Assembly (NCBI GenBank): GCA_039111635.1
Contig: JBCAQO010000014.1
Span: 620,001 to 684,000 of the forward strand
Reading direction: 5' to 3'
Origin: Heterobasidion occidentale
Taxonomy: Eukaryota > Basidiomycota > Agaricomycetes > Russulales > Bondarzewiaceae
DNA: 64,000 bases
Shown: positions 57,211 through 64,000 of the stretch, one piece after another
How the letters are laid out: each line of letters opens with the position of its first letter
How positions within the stretch are numbered: the stretch's first letter is position 1
Notes under the pieces: generated by a model
What the model saw: only the letters and a program-made list of their open reading frames with translations
The model's database searches: none
What the model was told of the DNA's origin: nothing
Translations under genes and position numbers: made by a program

Positions 57211-58131
57211 AGGTGCTGTTGATGTATCCCCGACAAAACTTCATGAAGTATTAATATTGACCGCTCGTTCTCCGAGGTGTCACCTATGTTTCCAACCCTG
57301 TTATGATTCTCGTTCGTCACTATCTTGTGCTCATAGCTCCTGTTGATCCCACCCTCGTCCCCTTTCAATCCCTTTTCAAACTCGGCATCTGGATCTTTAC
57401 ATACTGTACCTTGTCCTGTCTCACTGAATTGTCGTTCAGCATCTTTTGTTTTTTAGTAGTTACAAACTGTCTCGGTCTCGTCTTGCATACTTAGTACGTA
57501 CAACTGATATCTGAATCTCCAATCCATTTGCCACAAGTAGTTACAAGTCTCCTTCCCACCCCCCTCCCCGTAGCATTAGGTAGCATGGTCTCCCTTCATC
57601 GTAGTGACATCCTCGTGACGTGTTTAAAAAACTTCCAAGGGTACTTACGTGCACCATGCGCTAGTCTCCCATTGCAAAGGCAGTCTATAGAATAAGTTGC
57701 ACACGCTCAGTTATTCCTAGACCCATGGGGAGCAGGTCTCAAGCTCTGAGGGCGTCGAAATCTCCCCTACTTACCCTTATCCCGAACCTACTTAAGCTGC
57801 GCGTCACTCTTGTCGGCTCCCATGCAGACCAGGAAGGTCACAGTGTAGGTGTGAATACGGTGCGATGGTACAATGTAAATGAGACGGGTACATACAGAGA
57901 CGAGGAGGCCGAACTTGAGTCATGTGTTCTACTCGGTTTGAAAGTTGATCATGACGTCAGATCATCACCAAATATGGGCAGATTTGGTACCTACCGTTTG
58001 AAACCCCCACTGTAACAGTGCTTTGCTCGAATACGCCATGAAGCCCCAAGCATCCAGGATAACATCTGAGTATGCGGATGTATGGCTCTTGAAACGTTTC
58101 TCCGTGACCCTCTTTACAAACTTAGTCACAG
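57211..58131. other. Intergenic and unresolved 5' end of the calpain gene
   Basis: 3' UTR of transportin, then the presumed promoter and first exon of the PalB-like gene. I could not define that first exon with confidence. A Met at about 58039 lies in range but its donor phase does not match. Confidence 0.35.
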
Positions 58132-61100
58132 GCTCTATATGCAAAGGCCACCAAAGCCGAGTTGAACAAGGACCTTGATTCCGCATTCAAATTCTACATT
58201 GAAGCAGCGAAGGCGTTCCTGCACCTCAGCCGCTCATCGTCCGACGAGAAACTCCAAAACAAGCTGAAGGTTGATGCAGGCAAAGCACTTCAGCGCGCTG
58301 AGAAGATCAAGGCAGCAAAAGGTGACCTCACGCCTGTGATCAGAGATCCTTCATCCGAAGGTAACGAGTCTTCAGAGTTGACTACGTGTTGATTCTGATA
58401 TTTGAATATAGATGAACAATTCCTAGTGTTAAAGAAAGGCTCTCTGGTCAATGGCTACCAAGTACCGTTTTGGACCGATTCTGAATCGGTATCCGACAAA
58501 TCACTTAGGTGTGCTATTTCGCTATAATAACATCACAATTCTAAGATCCGCTTCAGTCATCAACTTCTACTATCTCGGAACAGAAACAAGCCTCCGTTGT
58601 CTGGCGAACACCGTCTGAGGTCTTTGGTGACTCAGTATCGATTTCTTTCGAACTCGAATCAGAAGATATCATACAGCGAGTAGTTGCAGATTGTTCTCTT
58701 TGTGCTTCTATAGCTGTATGCCTAGATCACTATCGAAGACATCATTCTCGGGTCAGTATGTTTGAGATATCTCTGCTCAACAGCTCAATGACTTGTGAGA
58801 CTAGAAAGTTTTGCCTTTCCTATACCCTTGCGACTCGGATGGCTTGCCTGTATCTCGAAGACCGGAATTTACAATCTTCGAGTGCTATTTAATGGTATAC
58901 AAAGACGCGTAAGATTATTGTTTTTTCTTGATACAGTTGGTAGATCGTTGACTTCGTTGCACAGATCAGTATGTTTTCGACTCTGAATTTTGTAGATTGT
59001 TAGTGACATGCTTCTCAGCAATTAACGATCAGCTTCCCTTCCATCTTGATGGGTCCCTCATGTGCATGTCCACCAGACGTGAACACGAGCTCTGGCCCTC
59101 ACTCGTTGAGAAGGCTGTTCGTGTTATATTTCTATATCTTCGTATCAGCACTCTTCTGATCCTTGCTTTGGTCTTCAGTACTTAAAACTTATGGGTGGAT
59201 ATGATTTTCCAGGATCGTGAGTTGTCTGTATCTACTATGCTCAGATGGTATAACTAAAAAAGATCACGTATGCTAGGAACTCGAGCACGGACATCTGGTG
59301 AGTTCAAGTGAATAGCAACAAGTCTGATTGATTATGAATGCAACTGCAGCACGTTGATAGGGTGGATACCAGACCACATTGGGCTCAAAAGGTTGTGAGG
59401 CATTTGATGGATGTTTGCATACATTCTCAATTGAACCCTTGGCAGTTCAATTTTTCAAAGAGAACAGACATGGTTGAGGATCTTGCATGGTTTCAAAGAA
59501 GGTATATGATTTTTTTGATATGAATCCTCCTTACTTACTTTGATGTAAAAGGGCTCTGCGTCCTTACGGCTGGAACTGATGATCGACCTACGATCGAGTG
59601 GCAAGGTGTGAAGCTGCTCATGGCCCACAACTATGCCATTATAGGTAATGCTTGCACCACTTATGACGTACAATGCCTCAAATTTATTATTTTTCAGGCA
59701 TGGAGGAGGGTGGCGATGGAGATAGATGGCTCTATATCATCGATTCTCGAGTTTCAAGCAGAGAGGATACGCGTGAAGACATGACATCTGAACCGGAAGC
59801 GGCTAAAGGTGGTCAACGTCGTGCGTAGTCAACAATCCGCGATCAACAATATATTGACCTACCAAAGGCATTTTGAAGATGAATTGGGACGATGCATGCA
59901 CCCTTTTTGAGAGCTTATATGTCAATTGGGATCCAGATATGTTCAAGCATCATGCTCATTATCATGGGTTCGTCAGATTTTTATATTCACTCTCCCGTCG
60001 CAATGACAGACTTTCTTTCTTAGGACATGGAAGACCTCAGAGTCATCTGTCACAGATCAAACAACTTGCAAGTTTAGTTTTCAGTCATCGTTGGCTGCGC
60101 GCTCACCCGTCGCATTCAAGCATCTCATCACACCGTCTACCTATCTTTTGACTGTTCCGACCCATCCGAAGATTCTTATGAAGTGTGGATTCTACTGACG
60201 AGACACAGATCAGATACTCGCCGAGCTGCAGAGCACATTTCGTTACAGGCGGAGTATGATGACACACCCCTGACCACGGGAATATCTGCAGACATCCCAA
60301 ATACCACGGTCTGTTCATACTCCCTCACTGCGTGCCACAGATGACATGCTTAGCCTTGCTGTAGGGCGTATATACAAATAGCCCTCATGTTCTGGTACGT
60401 GTTTGTTGCCTCTCAATCGGCGCCTCAAGTGATATATATCCCACCAGATTCGAAAAGGTATATCGTCATCGCAGATCGCAAATTCTGCCGCGATATCCGT
60501 CACAGCCTCTTACGAAGGCGATCCTCATAGCATGGGCTTCACTATTTCGGCATACTCCTCCCATAACATGCGATGGGAACATCGGAATTTCGAGCTACCT
60601 CACACTACCAAGGTATTTCTCTTTAGATTATATTTTCGGGGGTCTTTTCGTTCTAGCTTCGATGATCTAGGTAATAGGTGGACTCACAGCCAAAACATCT
60701 GGAGGAAACTATACCTTACCGACGTATATGCTCAACCCACAATATCATCTTACTATCTCTCCTCCGAATGGTGTTCAGGGTGATACAAATACAAAGGCGC
60801 AAATTCGGATCTTCGTTGAGGCCGTGCGCAGCATACCATTGAATGTCTCGGTTGTTTGGTCGCGAGGTGCACGAGTGTTTGAGTAAGTTCTCGCCCAACA
60901 GTCTGTTTTTTTTTCATATGACCTGCTGAACACACTGCCACGATCCCGTGTAGTCTAGTGGAACAAGATGTCGCAGCAAGTTCCGGGACGTATAGCTACG
61001 GGCATGCGACTGTCACGAAAAATTTGCCTCGTAAGATTTATCTTGCCACAGACACTGATCAAATTCCTCTGATCTCCATTTCTGCATAGCTGGAGAATAC

Positions 61101-61709
61101 ACCATCGTACTATCCTCCTTTGATCCTGCCCATCAAGGCCGATTCTCCCTTCACGTTCAAAGCTCTCTCAGGAACTCCCTTGCGTTAATCCCGCAGGAAG
61201 GTGCGGGGATGTATACAAAGACTGTTCGAGGAGAATGGTATGTTTCACGTATCGATTGTGCTGGGTCATTTCGAGGCAACTGACATCTTCTCAGGACAAA
61301 GGAAACGGCAGGAGGTCCACACAATCTCAACCGCTACCTCTCTAACCCTCAATATGAACTTCATCTGTCATTCCCGACAGAAATCAAGTACGTCAGGCAC
61401 TACACATCTGACAATCTTCACAACTGACCTTGTTGCAGAGTTCGCCTACAGCTGTTAGAAACACGCGTTTCTTTCCCTCTGAACATCTCCATCTTCCTCG
61501 CGCCGTTGTATCAACCTACAGATCACTCCCTTGTGTCTTCAGGGCCTTATTCAGATGCCCTTTCAGGTGTGGTGACGCCTTTGGTACCGATGAAGTCTGG
61601 CACATACATTGTTGTACCATCAACTTTCGCCCCAGGTGTCGAGGGTAAATTTCGGATAATCGTGTACAGTTCTATGGGCGGCGTGAGCCTCACACAGACT
61701 TTCTCTTAG
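58132..61709 (+). CDS. palB: PalB/Rim13-like calpain (pH-response protease)
   Basis: Cysteine protease of the ambient-pH pathway that cleaves the PacC/Rim101 factor at ESCRT-III sites. The first clear exon encodes an MIT domain: ALYAKATKAELNKDLDSAFK, FYIEAAKAFLHLSRSS and GKALQRAEKIKAAKGDLTP. The catalytic domain has the Cys in VVADCSLCASIAVCLDHYRR, then SDGLPVSRRPEFTIFECYLM, INDQLPFHLDGSLMCMSTRR and ELWPSLVEKA, with KLMGGYDFPGS after an intron. The catalytic His is in LLMAHNYAIIGMEEG. The usual Asn-Pro-Trp block reads WLYIIDSRVSS here. C-terminal C2-like domains include VSFPLNISIFLAPLYQ and GTYIVVPSTFAPGVEGKFRI; the stop is near 61709. Many small exons. The true start lies upstream of 58132. 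Confidence 0.8.
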
Positions 61710-62583
61710 ACTCGTTGACTTTCATCCGGTTGGTCCTCCATGATTGTGAAGATTTCTCTTAGGACACTTTCTACTAATATATCAATTGTCTCGATTTATT
61801 GAAGAGAGCGGCAAATTCGCTTTGACAGGCACGGCGGGAAACACGAGAGGTGTTATTGTCAATGCGGGTTTCATTTGAGTTCTTCTGTACCCGAACATGA
61901 TGTCTTGAAGCATTTGAGGCTGAATTGGTCGCTTACTCCTTGCCACTCGTGCAAACACTCGCACTCTATGGCAACATCTTATCCTCTAACAACTTAAGAG
62001 GCAGGAAACGAGTGTCGCTTTTCGCGCTCAAGGAAGCCAATCATCACAGCCCCGAAGACCACGTACGATCAAGAATCAGATTTTGTCCAAGCGGTGTTCC
62101 ATTTGGTTGATCAGCGCAGATAGGAAAACATGTCGATTGACCATTTGGGCGTCAACACCTGTGAAGTGCACTCGGAAGCCCCGCCCAGACCATCGCATTC
62201 CGTGGTCAATCCAAATTGGGACGGAGGGGAGGTCGTTTGGAATAGTCGGAGACTAGTCTTCTGGGAGCCCAGCTCTGATATCGCGGATTGAACAGCCTGT
62301 TTGATTGGGAGCGAATACAGCGATATGAGATCCGCATAACGTAGGGAGTTGATGAAGATTTTGACGTTGAAACTCAACTGTTAGAGCTAGTAAAGGGATG
62401 GTGAAGTCCGGGCTGTGTAACAAATGATGCATTCGAGGAGTGACACTGACAGGTACAAGTACACCAACAAATCCAGTTGAGGATGACAAGAAAGTAGAGG
62501 AGGAAAGTGCTAATAAACAGTCGGAGCGTTGGTCGCGCGCGACCAGGAATACAATAGAAATACAAACAAACGTTGTATCCCCA
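61710..62583. other. Convergent intergenic region
   Basis: 3' flanks of the calpain gene (plus) and the PKA gene (minus). Frames of 60-120 codons present on the minus strand have no protein-like features. Confidence 0.4.

Positions 62584-64000
<1,417 letters not shown>

Overview
The window looks like nuclear DNA from a wood-decay basidiomycete, most likely a white-rot agaricomycete of the Polyporales type. Nearly every gene is split by short introns of about 50-75 nt. Intergenic distances are short. One gene is a class II manganese peroxidase, a family restricted to ligninolytic Agaricomycetes. I saw no bacterial, viral or complete transposon genes. Exon boundaries were read by eye from GT/AG sites and frame continuity, so internal exon edges are approximate unless stated.

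Layout. 0.4-5.5 kb (minus): three low-complexity proteins of unknown function. 5.7-7.2 kb (plus): an Sld7-like replication initiation protein. 7.4-8.0 kb (minus): a small secreted protein. 8.8-10.3 kb (minus): manganese peroxidase with an intact Mn(II) site. 12.2 kb (plus): tRNA-Thr(CGT). 12.4-15.7 kb (minus): ER glucosidase II alpha subunit. 16.2-16.9 kb (minus): cyclase/formamidase-fold enzyme. 17.4-18.6 kb (minus) and 18.9-20.3 kb (plus): a divergent pair, a peroxisomal-type adenine nucleotide carrier and L-3-hydroxyacyl-CoA dehydrogenase. 20.5-26.7 kb (minus): a large DDX60-like Ski2-type helicase, followed upstream by a small unknown gene. 27.4-28.9 kb (minus): a proteinase K-type subtilase. 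29.4-31.3 kb (minus): a WRAP53/TCAB1-like WD40 protein. 31.7-33.0 kb (minus): succinate-fumarate carrier.

33-35.3 kb is a gene-poor stretch with a GC-rich tandem hairpin repeat and a near-perfect 56-bp palindrome. Then: 35.3-36.9 kb (minus) a homeodomain protein; 38.3-39.3 kb (minus) a small membrane protein; 39.5-41.0 kb (plus) a leucine-rich-repeat membrane protein; 41.9-43.2 kb (minus) a TM7S3/TM198-like multispan protein; 45.3-46.8 kb (plus) a J-domain membrane protein; 47.2-48.4 kb (minus) the KDEL receptor; 48.7-50.5 kb (minus) an L-type lectin; 51.0-52.3 kb (plus) an FSH1-type serine hydrolase; 53.4-57.2 kb (plus) transportin/Kap104; 58.1-61.7 kb (plus) a PalB/Rim13 calpain; and 62.6 kb to the right edge (minus) the PKA catalytic subunit, cut by the window.

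How genes relate. Early-secretory functions recur: glucosidase II, KDEL receptor, L-type lectin, possibly the J-protein. So do functions for growth on fat or C2 carbon: peroxisomal nucleotide carrier, 3-hydroxyacyl-CoA dehydrogenase, succinate-fumarate carrier. Only the carrier/dehydrogenase pair shares a promoter. Most other neighbours look unrelated. Several otherwise conserved genes (subtilase, succinate-fumarate carrier, LRR protein, TM198-like protein) need single-base frame corrections. Many of these fall at short homopolymers, which points to local consensus errors before gene decay. I found no convincing novel multi-gene system. The best candidates for new biology are the 34.6-kb palindrome, the DDX60-like helicase and the outsized Kap104 intron.
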